This document shows positions 7,126 through 15,382 of a DNA stretch of 46,026 nt, piece by piece. Origin of the DNA: Thermoplasmata archaeon (GTDB lineage Archaea > Thermoplasmatota > Thermoplasmata > Thermoplasmatales > Thermoplasmataceae); contig JAJZXS010000045.1 of assembly GCA_021806295.1 (NCBI GenBank), positions 1 through 46,026 of the forward strand, in the 5' to 3' direction. The notes under the pieces were generated by a model. It was given only the letters and a program-made list of their open reading frames with translations. It was not told the DNA's origin and did not search any database. The position numbers and the translations under genes are program-made. Each line of letters begins with the position of its first letter. Within the stretch, counting starts at the first letter, position 1.

Positions 7126-7887
7126 ATGCTTCCCTCTCCAGATAAGGACAACACGAAAAACTATAATGGCGAGAAGGCCATGAAACTCAAGATCAGAGAG
7201 GCTGTAAATGATTCAGCGCTATTCTTTGGGTTTTTTGCAGGTAAGAGAATATATATTGCCCCCCGCTTTTATGGACATAATATAGAAAAAAATATTTTGG
7301 AAAGAAAGAACTACAGTCCCACAGATAATGATGCTGATTGCTTTTATTATGTAATTCTAATAGAATACTCCAGGCTTATATACAGAAAAAAACACAGCAA
7401 TAATGTAAAAAAACCTTCAAGATTGCTTGGAATATTGTCCAGTGAAAAGAGGCGCATTAGGATGGCTACATCATTTTTAATGCCCGCCATCTTAAAGTCA
7501 TTTCCATTTCTTTTTGAATTGTCCATGGATTATTACAGGAATTTTTCACCGGAATTAGATTTCACAACACTATTCAGAAAGAAGGCAGAGAACATAGGCA
7601 TAGACAGTGATACCTGCAGGCGTTTTTTTATAGAGGTGGTGCGGTCTGCAGAACCCTCTGGATCATGGATAAGGAGGATGAGATCGCTATCATATGAACT
7701 CTATGGAGATAGCATGGCCTATATGGAAGTGTTTGCACTTTATATAGCATATGCCCTCTATAAAAAATCCGGTTCAAATATCTCTAAGGCCTTAAGATCA
7801 GCTTACTGTAATTCACCATTTGAAGTATGTGGTATTATCATGGAGAACAGAGAAGATATAGAAAAATATCTATGGATTCATGCCTGA
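7126..7887 (+). CDS. Hypothetical protein, 253 aa
   Basis: No family recognised. It is mostly alpha-helical, basic and aromatic-rich, with many Tyr, Phe, Arg and Lys. Segments FFGFFAGKRIYIAPRFYG and MAYMEVFALYIAYALYKKSG look like amphipathic or weakly hydrophobic helices rather than clear membrane spans. The C-terminal part contains several cysteines (DTCRRFF, AYCNS, EVCGI). The ATG at 7126 sits in an AT-rich leader 38 bases after the preceding gene. The 3' end overlaps the convergent lysK gene by ten bases, so the two transcripts collide there. Confidence 0.65.
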   Translation: MLPSPDKDNTKNYNGEKAMKLKIREAVNDSALFFGFFAGKRIYIAPRFYGHNIEKNILERKNYSPTDNDADCFYYVILIEYSRLIYRKKHSNNVKKPSRLLGILSSEKRRIRMATSFLMPAILKSFPFLFELSMDYYRNFSPELDFTTLFRKKAENIGIDSDTCRRFFIEVVRSAEPSGSWIRRMRSLSYELYGDSMAYMEVFALYIAYALYKKSGSNISKALRSAYCNSPFEVCGIIMENREDIEKYLWIHA

Positions 7888-8960
7888 TTACTATTAATAC
7901 TATATTGAGATAGAATTTTTAGCGAGTCGGCTATAACATCTACTGATTTATAGAAATCCTTGATATTGATAACCTCATTTTGCGTGTGCGACAGCCTTGT
8001 GTCTCCCGGGCCATAGGTAATAACCGGTATGTGCCAGCGGTTTCCAAGATTGTTCATATCGCCTGATCCGCTCTTGAATATGAGTCTGGGAGACATGTTA
8101 TTTTTTGCTATGGCCTCCTTGAAGGATTTCACAAGTGGGCTCCGGATATCAGAAATATATGGTTCCGTCCTGTTTTCAACATTGAATGAGTAATCTTCCA
8201 CCAGTATATCTTTCATATCTGATTTTATTTCTGCTATCAGATCATTTTCAGAAACTGATTTAGGATATCTTATATCAATATACATGGATGCGTGTTCCGG
8301 CGTCATGTTATCATATTCGCCTCCCTGAAACCGTGTTATCCCGGCAGTAATCGAGTTGAAATCTTTGTTTTTGCCGTATTTTGACCTCAGGGCAAGCCAG
8401 AAGTCCATTAGCGAGTCTATGGCATTTACCTCCATCCAGGCTGAACTGGCATGATGGGTTTCAGTTCTTTTATCAACTTTCAACAATATTCTGCCCTTGT
8501 ATCCTGCAGTTATGTTCATGGCACCTCCCGGTTCGCCGAATATGGCATAATTATAGCCCTGGTAATTTTCCATTATGGTGTTTATTCCCTTGCTGTCGCT
8601 CTCCTCCCCTGAGGCTGCAGATATTAGGAGTTTTCCATTGAAACCATTATCCAGTGCCCTTTTAGCACCCAGTATCAGTGCTAGAAGTGAGGATTTGGCA
8701 TCAACTGCACCCCTGCCATAGTAAAGGTCGCCATCCCTCCTTACCGGTAAAATTCCTGGAACTGTATCCTCATGCCCGCAAAGAAATACTGAGGGTATGC
8801 CATTTCCATTAACCGACACCACATTCAGCTGGCCGTCTATTACAGGGTTCTGGAAACCAAGTTCATCCATGTAATCCCGGATCAGCCTGGAAACCTCCCC
8901 CTCACTGCCACTGGGCGAGTAAACATTAAGCAGCTCAATAAGCATATCTTCAGGTTTCAT
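7878..8960 (-). CDS. lysK: [LysW]-lysine/ornithine hydrolase (M20 peptidase)
   Basis: Releases lysine (or ornithine) from the carrier LysW in the last step of the alpha-aminoadipate pathway. 360 residues, usual family length. M20 metal-site motifs are visible in order: LCGHEDTVPG (His, Asp), GRGAVDAKSS (bridging Asp), SGEESDS (catalytic Glu and ligand Glu), GEPGG, and late RLSHTQNE (His ligand). The start ATG overlaps the lysX stop by four bases (ATGA), so translation is coupled. It is the last gene of the lys operon and converges on the unknown gene at 7126. It is told apart from generic M20 deacylases by its place in the operon. Confidence 0.92.
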   Translation of the reverse strand: MKPEDMLIELLNVYSPSGSEGEVSRLIRDYMDELGFQNPVIDGQLNVVSVNGNGIPSVFLCGHEDTVPGILPVRRDGDLYYGRGAVDAKSSLLALILGAKRALDNGFNGKLLISAASGEESDSKGINTIMENYQGYNYAIFGEPGGAMNITAGYKGRILLKVDKRTETHHASSAWMEVNAIDSLMDFWLALRSKYGKNKDFNSITAGITRFQGGEYDNMTPEHASMYIDIRYPKSVSENDLIAEIKSDMKDILVEDYSFNVENRTEPYISDIRSPLVKSFKEAIAKNNMSPRLIFKSGSGDMNNLGNRWHIPVITYGPGDTRLSHTQNEVINIKDFYKSVDVIADSLKILSQYSINSNQA

Positions 8961-9805
8961 TTTTTTGCCTCTGATATAAGGTAGTCAGAAATGTAATCAG
9001 GTATGTTGATTCCGGTGACCGGAACGGTGTTTTTGAATTCAGTGTTGCCGTTTACCTCATTTACAAAATATCCATCTCTGGACTCAAGAATGTCTATTCC
9101 ATAAATGCCTGAACCCAGGGCATCATGCACCTTTTCCACTATATCCTCAATCTCAGATGTAATTTTCAATGGCTCTGCCCTTCCGCCCAGTGCAGTGTTA
9201 GTCCTCCAGTCCTCACCTGATCTGTACCTATAAATTCCTGCAACAGCCCTGTCGTTTACAAGAAATACTCTTAAATCTCTGTTAAAATCGTTTATGTACT
9301 CCTGTGTATAATTGACCTGGTATATGGGATACATATATTCTTTGTACTCTGAAACGTCCATGGCGGCGTAGTAATCATTCAGGAGGGATATCATCCTGCC
9401 CCAGCTTCCGGTTACAGGTTTGGTCACGGCCCTTCCTTTGAAATCTGATTTAAAAGATTCAAGGAATTTTTCATTGGTAAATGAAACAAAAGTTTTAGGA
9501 ATTCTTACACCATGCTGTGAGAGCACTGTGGATGTGAACATTTTGTTTCCTGTTATAATTGTGGAGTGGAAATCATTCATGATTTTGTTTCCTGTGAACT
9601 CTACATATGCCGTGGAATGAAGATTCCTGTAATATCCTGTACTTCTCTGCAGGGATATGTCACCGAAATCATAATTCAATTTTTGCAGGTCCATGTTAAT
9701 ATCCTTCACGTTGAGAAGCTGGACATCAACATTTTTATCCTGCATTGATTTGAGTATTGCCCTTTCCTCCCACCGCATAATGTCAAACAGCATTGTAATT
9801 TTCAT
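8957..9805 (-). CDS. lysX: LysW-alpha-aminoadipate ligase (ATP-grasp)
   Basis: 282 residues. RimK/ATP-grasp ligase that joins the alpha-amino group of aminoadipate (or glutamate in the ArgX variant) to the C-terminal Glu of LysW. Visible: N-terminal MKITMLFDIMRWEERAI, the central ATP-grasp core with VTKPVTGSWGRMISLLND, RVFLVNDRAVAGIYR and EDWRTNTALGGRAEP, and the metal-binding end FVNEVNGNTEFKNT. It overlaps lysJ and lysK by four bases on either side. Only one such ligase is present in the window, so it could serve lysine alone or both lysine and arginine; the sequence read by eye does not settle that. Confidence 0.92.
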   Translation of the reverse strand: MKITMLFDIMRWEERAILKSMQDKNVDVQLLNVKDINMDLQKLNYDFGDISLQRSTGYYRNLHSTAYVEFTGNKIMNDFHSTIITGNKMFTSTVLSQHGVRIPKTFVSFTNEKFLESFKSDFKGRAVTKPVTGSWGRMISLLNDYYAAMDVSEYKEYMYPIYQVNYTQEYINDFNRDLRVFLVNDRAVAGIYRYRSGEDWRTNTALGGRAEPLKITSEIEDIVEKVHDALGSGIYGIDILESRDGYFVNEVNGNTEFKNTVPVTGINIPDYISDYLISEAKK

Positions 9806-10983
9806 GATGTAACCTCTTTGCCTGCAGAAATAATTACATCTGACATGATGGACACAGCTTCCTTGAGCTCCTGATCAGATATTACATATGGTGGAAGCAT
9901 TCTCAGTATGTTTATTCCTGAATACAATGGAAGGACACCACGGTTGATCAGTTCCATTAACACGGGCAGGAATTTTATCCTGAGTTCTATGGCGTCCATT
10001 AATCCCAGTCCTCTGATTTCCCTCACTATCCTGGCATCGCCCAGCGCCGATTTTAATTCGCTCCTGAATAGTGCCCCTTTTCTTGCAACATTTTCAATCA
10101 TCGCACTATCAAGCTGTTTAATTACAGCACTCCCGGCAGCCATTGCCAGTGGGTTTCCGCCCGTTGTCGATGATTGCTCTCCCTTTGATAGGTTATCCAT
10201 GAATTCAGCTTTTCCTGCAGTTACAGACAGAGGCATGCCGCCACCTATGCCCTTTCCTATGGTTATAATATCGGGTTTAATATTGAAATGCTCATGTGCC
10301 CACATCTTTCCTGTTCTGCCCAGCCCGGACTGGATTTCATCAGCCACAAGTATAATGCCATTTTTTTCTGTTATACTTCTCAGCTCCTTTATATATTCTT
10401 TCGATGGGATATTTATACCTCCCTCCCCCTGAACCGGCTCGAAGAACACACCGGCTATGTCATCGTCCTTCTCCAGCTTTTCCAGGCCATCCATGCTGTT
10501 ATATTCTATGAATTCAACGTTCTTCATTAACAATGGCTCAAATGCTTTTCTGTATTTTTCAGAGTATGTAATTGATAGGGCACCGGCCGTTTTACCGTGG
10601 TACGAATTGGTCATTGCTATTATTTTGTGTTTCCTGGATGATTTTATTACAGTCTTTATTGCCGCCTCTACAGCCTCAGCACCGGTATTGCCGAGATAGA
10701 ATTTGTCCAGGCCAGAAGGAACTATGCCGGTTAGGTCCTTTATGAATTCCTCCCTTGCAGGGGTGTATTCCGATGCATGTGCTATGGATATTGTATCGAA
10801 CTGCTTGCATACAGCCTCCTTAACCGGCATATTGCCGTAGCCAAGAATTGCAACCCCGTAACCTCCCATCATATCTATATAGCGCTTCCCATTGATATCA
10901 TGGAGAATGGCGCCACTACCGTTCAAAATATTGACAGGCAATCTCTGGTATGTGTTTGCTATATGGTCGTTTTCATAATTCAT
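9802..10983 (-). CDS. lysJ: [LysW]-aminoadipate semialdehyde aminotransferase
   Basis: 393 residues, class-III PLP aminotransferase related to acetylornithine aminotransferase. It converts LysW-bound aminoadipate semialdehyde to LysW-lysine using glutamate. Motifs: GNTGAEAVEAAIK (phosphate-binding region), VFFEPVQGEGGI, LVADEIQSGLGRTG (Asp contacting the PLP ring nitrogen) and TIGKGIGGGMPLS with the Schiff-base Lys. It overlaps lysZ by 11 bases and lysX by four. The operon context argues for LysJ/ArgD-type activity on carrier-bound substrate rather than free acetylornithine. Confidence 0.92.
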   Translation of the reverse strand: MNYENDHIANTYQRLPVNILNGSGAILHDINGKRYIDMMGGYGVAILGYGNMPVKEAVCKQFDTISIAHASEYTPAREEFIKDLTGIVPSGLDKFYLGNTGAEAVEAAIKTVIKSSRKHKIIAMTNSYHGKTAGALSITYSEKYRKAFEPLLMKNVEFIEYNSMDGLEKLEKDDDIAGVFFEPVQGEGGINIPSKEYIKELRSITEKNGIILVADEIQSGLGRTGKMWAHEHFNIKPDIITIGKGIGGGMPLSVTAGKAEFMDNLSKGEQSSTTGGNPLAMAAGSAVIKQLDSAMIENVARKGALFRSELKSALGDARIVREIRGLGLMDAIELRIKFLPVLMELINRGVLPLYSGINILRMLPPYVISDQELKEAVSIMSDVIISAGKEVTS

Positions 10984-11737
10984 TATATATCACCGTTCCG
11001 TTTTCCATATTATGGTACGGGCTGGAAATTGTTACCTCCCTGACACCCATTTCCAGTGCCTCAATGGAGGCCATTAATTTTTTGTCCATTCCGGTCCCTA
11101 TAAATTTAAGGATGCTTTTTATATAGGCGGTGTCAGCCCTGTCAATTATTTTATCCCCGTAATAAAGGCCGTTGACGTTCGTAAGAAATGTCAGGGTATC
11201 AGCTTTTAAGGACCCTGCAATGTAGGCTGCGGCCCTGTCGGCATCAACATTAAGATAACTGCCACTTCCCAGTGCGATAGGTGAAATGACAGGTATGTAG
11301 CCGGCCTGCATTATACTTTTTACGGGATCAGGATCAGCGGATTCTACCCTTCCTGTGTATCCGCCATCAATTACCATTTTTCTATTATTTTCATTCAAAA
11401 TTATCAATTTTTCCTTTCTCCTGGCCCTCAGGATGCCGTTCAGGGTAACTGCCCTGATACCGTGCTGATTCAGATTCAGAACTATTTTCTGATTGATCAG
11501 GTTCATCACCATAGTAAATATTTCCAGCGTGTTTTTATCTGTATATCTGCTCCTTATTCCCTCCGGGGAGGTTACAAACCTGGGATGGTAATTGAAAGAA
11601 TCCGCGTGTGCATCAAGGTAGTTGCCTCCACCGTGCACTATTGCCACAGGACCATCAATCGGTTCTATAATCGTATATAAGTTATCATTTTCAAGGAACT
11701 TTTCCAGTATGCTTCCTCCGATTTTTATGATTTTCAT
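10973..11737 (-). CDS. lysZ: [LysW]-aminoadipate kinase
   Basis: 254 residues, amino-acid-kinase fold homologous to N-acetylglutamate kinase. It phosphorylates the side-chain carboxylate of LysW-aminoadipate. The N-terminal MKIIKIGGSILEK carries the phosphate-binding Lys and Gly residues. VHGGGNYLD matches the substrate and ATP loop. YIPVISPIALGSGSYLNVDADRAA and DTLTFLTNVNGLYY match the C-terminal nucleotide-binding part. The start lies three bases after lysY, and the end overlaps lysJ by 11 bases. Confidence 0.92.
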   Translation of the reverse strand: MKIIKIGGSILEKFLENDNLYTIIEPIDGPVAIVHGGGNYLDAHADSFNYHPRFVTSPEGIRSRYTDKNTLEIFTMVMNLINQKIVLNLNQHGIRAVTLNGILRARRKEKLIILNENNRKMVIDGGYTGRVESADPDPVKSIMQAGYIPVISPIALGSGSYLNVDADRAAAYIAGSLKADTLTFLTNVNGLYYGDKIIDRADTAYIKSILKFIGTGMDKKLMASIEALEMGVREVTISSPYHNMENGTVIYNEL

Positions 11738-11740
11738 ATT

Positions 11741-12787
11741 TCACACCGGGAATAATGATGGAGCCATTAGTGATTCGTATTCAGGGAAGCCGTTCATGAT
11801 GTTCATTGACTGCACGGCATTTCCGGCAGCACCTTTTATAAGATTGTCGATAGCTCCGAAGGCAACAATCCTTTTAACATACCTGTCCAGGGCAAATCCT
11901 ATATCCACAAAGTTAGAACCGACCACCGTTTTCGGGTCAGGATATTTATAATTACTCTTCCTGTCCATTATTAGCCTGACAAATTTTTCATTTCCATAGA
12001 ATTTTTTGAGCAGTGCCCATAGAGATATTTCATCCTGCTCTGCGTATATACTCGATGTGGTGAGTATTCCCCTGACCATATTTACTGAATGGGCAGAAAG
12101 AGCAATTTTTACCTTCTTGCCTGATGCATATTCCAGCTCCTGCTCTATTTCAGGAGTATGCCTGTGGCCCACTGGCTTGTATGCCCTCACGGAACCGAAC
12201 CTTTCAGAAAATACCTTGGATTCGTCCAGGCCGGATCCGGAACCGGATGAACCAACCTTTGCATCCACATTTACAATATTGCTGGCAGTATCCAGTGAGA
12301 GAAACGGGGCAATGCTGTAAATTGAAGAGGATGCTATACAGCCAGGAGTTGCAATAAATTTAGCATTTTTGATCTCTTCCCTGTGAAGTTCTGGCATGCC
12401 GTAAACAAATTTTTTGATTATATCAGGATATCCATGATCATAACCATACCACTGCCTGTAAAGAGTATAATCCTTTAATCTGAAATCTGCACTCATATCA
12501 ATAATTTTAACGCCTGTTTCTACCAATTCTGGAACATATTTAATTGATGTTCCGTGTGGAAGCGCAAGAAATATCAAATCCACCTTTCCTGCCATATCTA
12601 ACGGTGAAATGTTCTCAAATTTCAGATCTGTCAGGCCGTACAGGTCCGGATGGATTCTTGAAATTTTCTCCCCGGAATGGCTTGTAGAAGAAACGGAGAT
12701 GATCTCAACGTTGTTATGGCCTACCAGTAGCCTGATGAGTTCCCCACCAACGTATCCGGAACCACCGACAATGCCGACTTTGAGCAA
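11741..12787 (-). CDS. lysY: [LysW]-aminoadipyl phosphate reductase
   Basis: ArgC-type NADPH-dependent reductase that makes the LysW-bound semialdehyde. I place the start at TTG 12787, one base after the lysW stop, giving 348 residues with the Rossmann motif KVGIVGGSGYVGGELIRLL at the very N-terminus, as in the family. An upstream ATG at 12865 is in frame but would overlap the whole lysW 3' half and add 26 residues of out-of-frame lysW sequence, so it is rejected. FIATPGCIASS holds the catalytic Cys; VGSSGSGSGLDES and YKPVGHRHTPEIEQEL (His) match the rest of the active site. A TTG start directly after lysW suggests coupling. Confidence 0.92.
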   Translation of the reverse strand: MLKVGIVGGSGYVGGELIRLLVGHNNVEIISVSSTSHSGEKISRIHPDLYGLTDLKFENISPLDMAGKVDLIFLALPHGTSIKYVPELVETGVKIIDMSADFRLKDYTLYRQWYGYDHGYPDIIKKFVYGMPELHREEIKNAKFIATPGCIASSSIYSIAPFLSLDTASNIVNVDAKVGSSGSGSGLDESKVFSERFGSVRAYKPVGHRHTPEIEQELEYASGKKVKIALSAHSVNMVRGILTTSSIYAEQDEISLWALLKKFYGNEKFVRLIMDRKSNYKYPDPKTVVGSNFVDIGFALDRYVKRIVAFGAIDNLIKGAAGNAVQSMNIMNGFPEYESLMAPSLFPV

Positions 12788-12788
12788 T

Positions 12789-12962
12789 TTATTCTCCCCA
12801 GTCCTCACCCACATTTTCTGCGGGTTTAATTTCAACAGTTCCGGCATTGATAGAGGATATTTCATAGCTCATCCCGCAAGACCCGCATTCCAGCAGTTCC
12901 CCCACCATTGAATCGTCGGGCACACTGATTTTTTCTCCGCATATTTTACATTTTGTTTCCAT
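12789..12962 (-). CDS. lysW: Amino-group carrier protein LysW
   Basis: 57 residues, first gene of the operon. Carrier for the whole pathway: the gamma-carboxyl of its C-terminal Glu is joined to aminoadipate by LysX, and the later intermediates stay attached until LysK. The protein starts METKCKICGEKISVPDDSMV and holds a zinc-ribbon-like set Cys5, Cys8, Cys26, Cys29. The C-terminus is EDWGE, the family signature with the acceptor Glu at the very end. A Shine-Dalgarno-like AGGTGA lies six bases before the ATG (12969-12974). The acidic C-terminal half fits docking to basic patches on its enzymes. Confidence 0.95.
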   Translation of the reverse strand: METKCKICGEKISVPDDSMVGELLECGSCGMSYEISSINAGTVEIKPAENVGEDWGE

Positions 12963-12968
12963 TTTTTG

Positions 12969-12974
12969 TCACCT
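12969..12974 (-). promoter_or_regulatory. Ribosome binding site of lysW
   Basis: AGGTGA on the minus strand with six bases to the lysW ATG. It sets the lysW start and shows that this transcript has a leader, unlike many starts here that sit at leaderless distance from a TATA box. Confidence 0.6.
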
Positions 12975-12988
12975 TTCATTATGTTTTA

Positions 12989-13030
12989 CAAACAAATAGT
13001 AATTATTTATTATTAATAAATATTTGTTTG
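12989..13030. promoter_or_regulatory. Inverted repeat overlapping the lys operon promoter (operator candidate)
   Basis: CAAACAAATA (12989-12998) is perfectly inverted as TATTTGTTTG (13021-13030), with a 22-base spacer of A and T apart from one G. The spacer includes TATA-box-like sequence on the minus strand and lies 27-70 bases upstream of the lysW ATG. A regulator on both arms would cover the core promoter. An Lrp-family lysine-responsive regulator would fit by analogy with other archaea (inference). Confidence 0.5.
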
Positions 13031-13055
13031 CTATAGTATTATTTTTAACATCTAA

Positions 13056-13071
13056 AGTTTGTTTTCAAACT
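13056..13071. promoter_or_regulatory. Second palindrome upstream of lysW
   Basis: AGTTTG-TTTT-CAAACT is a perfect 6-bp inverted repeat 26 bases upstream of the larger one and reuses the same GTTTG/CAAAC core. Two sites with one core suggest cooperative binding by one regulator. It could instead be a chance hairpin in AT-rich DNA. Confidence 0.35.
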
Positions 13072-13271
13072 ACGATGCCCTTAACAGTTAATCATAACAT
13101 AGTATTTAAAATCTACGAATATTGTATTTTTAGTATGGATTTCGTAATAATGAATAAACTATTTTTATGTAATGATAATTATTAAATATGTATTTCGTGT
13201 TTTCGTTCATAGTATATTTTTTAACCTTATAATATCAAAAAATTATTCCCGGTATTAAATATTTTTTAAAA

Positions 13272-13628
13272 TTATTTTCTAAGATAGGAATCAGTACCGT
13301 TAATCCAGTCAGACCTTATGGGGCTGAAAATATCAATATCCAGTGTATCTTCGAGCGCCACTGCACTGTGTTTCGTATTTGATGGTATAATTAGTACTTC
13401 GCCTGCTCCCACATCAATGTCTTTTCCATCAACGGTTAAGCGTAGCCTGCCCTTCATTATCCATGTTACCTGTTCATTTTCATGGGAATGCTCTGGAACA
13501 ATACTACCCTTTTTAATATCCAGCTGTGCTACCATTACACGATCTCCATAAATCATCTGGCGGGAGAATGTATCAGATAGCTTCTCTTTGTTCACAGTGC
13601 TCCATTTATACTTTTTAGCCTCTGCCAT
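13272..13628 (-). CDS. Small single-domain cupin
   Basis: 118 residues from ATG 13628 (MAEAKKYKW); an in-frame ATG at 13667 would add 13 residues without cupin character and is less likely. The cupin barrel is clear: PEHSHENEQVTWIMKGRLRLTVDGKDIDVGAGEVLIIPSNTKHSAVAL. The two conserved histidines and Glu of motif 1 (HSHENE) and the His of motif 2 (NTKH) form the metal site. Such proteins are isomerases, dioxygenases or ligand sensors; the substrate is not evident. The next two genes upstream, an SDR and a cyclase-family hydrolase, lie on the same strand and may belong to one catabolic pathway. Confidence 0.8.
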   Translation of the reverse strand: MAEAKKYKWSTVNKEKLSDTFSRQMIYGDRVMVAQLDIKKGSIVPEHSHENEQVTWIMKGRLRLTVDGKDIDVGAGEVLIIPSNTKHSAVALEDTLDIDIFSPIRSDWINGTDSYLRK

Positions 13629-13679
13629 GCTAATACAAGACAGTGTTGCATATATATTTTTGTGCATCTACAGAAATGT

Positions 13680-14465
13680 CTATATGGATTTCACTGCCCC
13701 ACCATCTATCTGTATATTTGCCCCGCTGATGTATGACGCAAGCCCGGAACAGAGGAAAGCTACAAGATTGCCTATTTCCTCAGGATTTCCGAATCTCCCC
13801 AGCGGTATTTCTGCCCTGAGTTCTGATTCAACTTCCTCTATCTTTTTCCCCGAGGATGCTGATCTTTTTTCTATTATATTTTTCAGGCGCTGTGTATAAA
13901 AGTATCCCTGGGATACTGAATTTACAGTGATATTATACCTGCCCAGCTCCATGGAAAGGGTTTTGCCCAGAGCCACAACAGCAGACCTCAACGAGTTAGA
14001 CAGGGCAAAATTTGGAAGAGGGTTCTTTGTTGTCATAGATGTTATGTAAACAATTCTTCCAGCCCTTGATTTAATCATATCTTCAGCACACATACCGGAC
14101 ATTCTCACTGTGGATTTCAGAATCATCTCGATATTATAGTCCCAGTCTGAATCGTTCAGGTCCATAAATGGATCAACCCTGGGATCGCCATAATTCATAA
14201 CAAGAAAATCTATCTTCCCATATTTATCATGCGCCGAATCCACAACCCTAACAAGATCGTCTTTCTTTGACAGATCGGCTACCATGGCGTTTATTTCAGA
14301 TCCTGATTCTTCCACAACTGCAGTTTTCAGGCTTTCAACCTTATCTCTGTTTCTGGAGAAGGTGGTTACATTTGCCCCATATTTTGTAAGTACTGATATT
14401 ACACCTTTACCTATCCCTGTACTGCCTGCACACACTATCCCATTTTTACCCCTGAGACCCTCCAT
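13680..14465 (-). CDS. SDR-family oxidoreductase with altered active site
   Basis: 261 residues, classical short-chain dehydrogenase length. The N-terminal GIVCAGSTGIGKGVISVL is the nucleotide-binding glycine motif, FSRNRD follows beta-2, VADLS and LVMNYGD match the later conserved positions, and the C-terminus ends in GANIQIDGG. The usual YxxxK catalytic pair is missing: where it should follow the Ser of VYITSMTT, the sequence reads LPNFALSNSLRSAVVAL. An LSN...R variant is known among FabG-like SDRs (from memory), so this is probably a subfamily trait rather than damage. The substrate is unknown. It lies 50 bases upstream of the cupin gene. Confidence 0.8.
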   Translation of the reverse strand: MEGLRGKNGIVCAGSTGIGKGVISVLTKYGANVTTFSRNRDKVESLKTAVVEESGSEINAMVADLSKKDDLVRVVDSAHDKYGKIDFLVMNYGDPRVDPFMDLNDSDWDYNIEMILKSTVRMSGMCAEDMIKSRAGRIVYITSMTTKNPLPNFALSNSLRSAVVALGKTLSMELGRYNITVNSVSQGYFYTQRLKNIIEKRSASSGKKIEEVESELRAEIPLGRFGNPEEIGNLVAFLCSGLASYISGANIQIDGGAVKSI

Positions 14466-14536
14466 GTAAATACAATATAAGGACCTAAATTAATATATCG
14501 AAAATAAAAGTTATACACAGAAATTATACTTTTTAA

Positions 14537-15190
14537 TTATTCGATTTCCAGGGCAACGACACGGGCCATTGATCCACTTGCTCCGGCGATTTTCAAGGGC
14601 AATGCGATTATAAAGTATTCCTTTCCGGGCGTCAGCTTTTCCAGATTGGTAAGGTCCTCAATGAAAGCCATGTCCCTGGCTAGAAGTGCCTTATGAACAC
14701 GAAAATCTGTATGGCTGTAAGGGTCTATACCTAGAGAATCAATTCCCAGCAGCCTTGGATGGTGTTCAATTAAAAAATCCACAGCATCTTCAGAGAAACC
14801 AGGGAAATTATACTGAAATTCTATGGAATATGCACGTTTTTTTGACCAGCCAGTATTGACCAGAATTATATTCCCGTCGTACTCCGGTTTCCATATCTTT
14901 TCCAGGCCTGATCTGTGAATTTCAGTACCATCAATATCTGGCTTGATGCAGTATCCTGATCCGATAATCTGATTCAGTGGTATTTTATCCACAGTTCTTC
15001 CACCATCCACCATGTGATATGGCGCATCTATATGTGTACCTGTGTGGGTCACGGATTCATACTTTTCAACGGCATATCCGTCCCTCGCAAGTAGACCTAT
15101 GGGATCTACCCTTACCAGGGGATTTGTTGGCCAGCATGGCATATTGGTTTTTATGTCAACAGATAGGTCGATATAATTCTTTACCTTCAT
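14537..15190 (-). CDS. Cyclase-family metal hydrolase (kynurenine-formamidase-like)
   Basis: 217 residues, cyclase family (PF04199 type). Visible: IDLSVDIKTNMPCWP at the N-terminus, the signature HTGTHIDAPYHM with metal-binding His and Asp residues, DGGRTVDKIPL, LVNTGWSK and LLGIDSLGIDPYSH. Members hydrolyse N-formylkynurenine, cyclic amides or other small acyl compounds; the substrate here is open. No other kynurenine-pathway gene is in the window. It is first in a minus-strand row with the SDR and cupin genes and diverges from the APC permease across 190 bases, so the permease may import its substrate (inference). Confidence 0.85.
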   Translation of the reverse strand: MKVKNYIDLSVDIKTNMPCWPTNPLVRVDPIGLLARDGYAVEKYESVTHTGTHIDAPYHMVDGGRTVDKIPLNQIIGSGYCIKPDIDGTEIHRSGLEKIWKPEYDGNIILVNTGWSKKRAYSIEFQYNFPGFSEDAVDFLIEHHPRLLGIDSLGIDPYSHTDFRVHKALLARDMAFIEDLTNLEKLTPGKEYFIIALPLKIAGASGSMARVVALEIE

Positions 15191-15382
15191 AATATTATAG
15201 CATATTTAGATATTTATAAATTTCTTTAATTTTAATGAACGTTTTATTTTTATCTATAGATGCTGCGACTTAATTACACTGAAACATGTTAGGTTGCTAA
15301 TGTGCATCTATATATTTTCTTATTGGTCTATAAATTAAAATTTTTAGATTTTAGTTTATTTTTGAGCATGGTTTGCTAAAAC
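15191..15382. promoter_or_regulatory. Divergent promoter region, cyclase gene and APC permease
   Basis: 190 AT-rich bases between divergent genes. Two related stretches contain the same words in different order: AACATGTTAGGTTGCTAA at about 15283-15300 and GGTTTGCTAAAACATGT at about 15369-15385. They could be regulator sites but are not clean repeats. Confidence 0.3.

Larger units (their letters stand above)
12963..13271. other. Intergenic region upstream of the lys operon
   Basis: About 310 very AT-rich bases between two minus-strand genes (lysW and the 3' end of the cupin gene). It holds the lysW leader, ribosome binding site and the two inverted repeats listed separately. The part from about 13,080 to 13,271 shows nothing recognisable beyond T-rich runs that may serve as terminators for the cupin transcript. 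Confidence 0.6.

Noticed and set aside
12788-12865. Longer lysY with an ATG at 12865
   Set aside because: It would overlap the 3' half of lysW and put 26 residues before the Rossmann motif; the TTG at 12787 fits family length and operon spacing.
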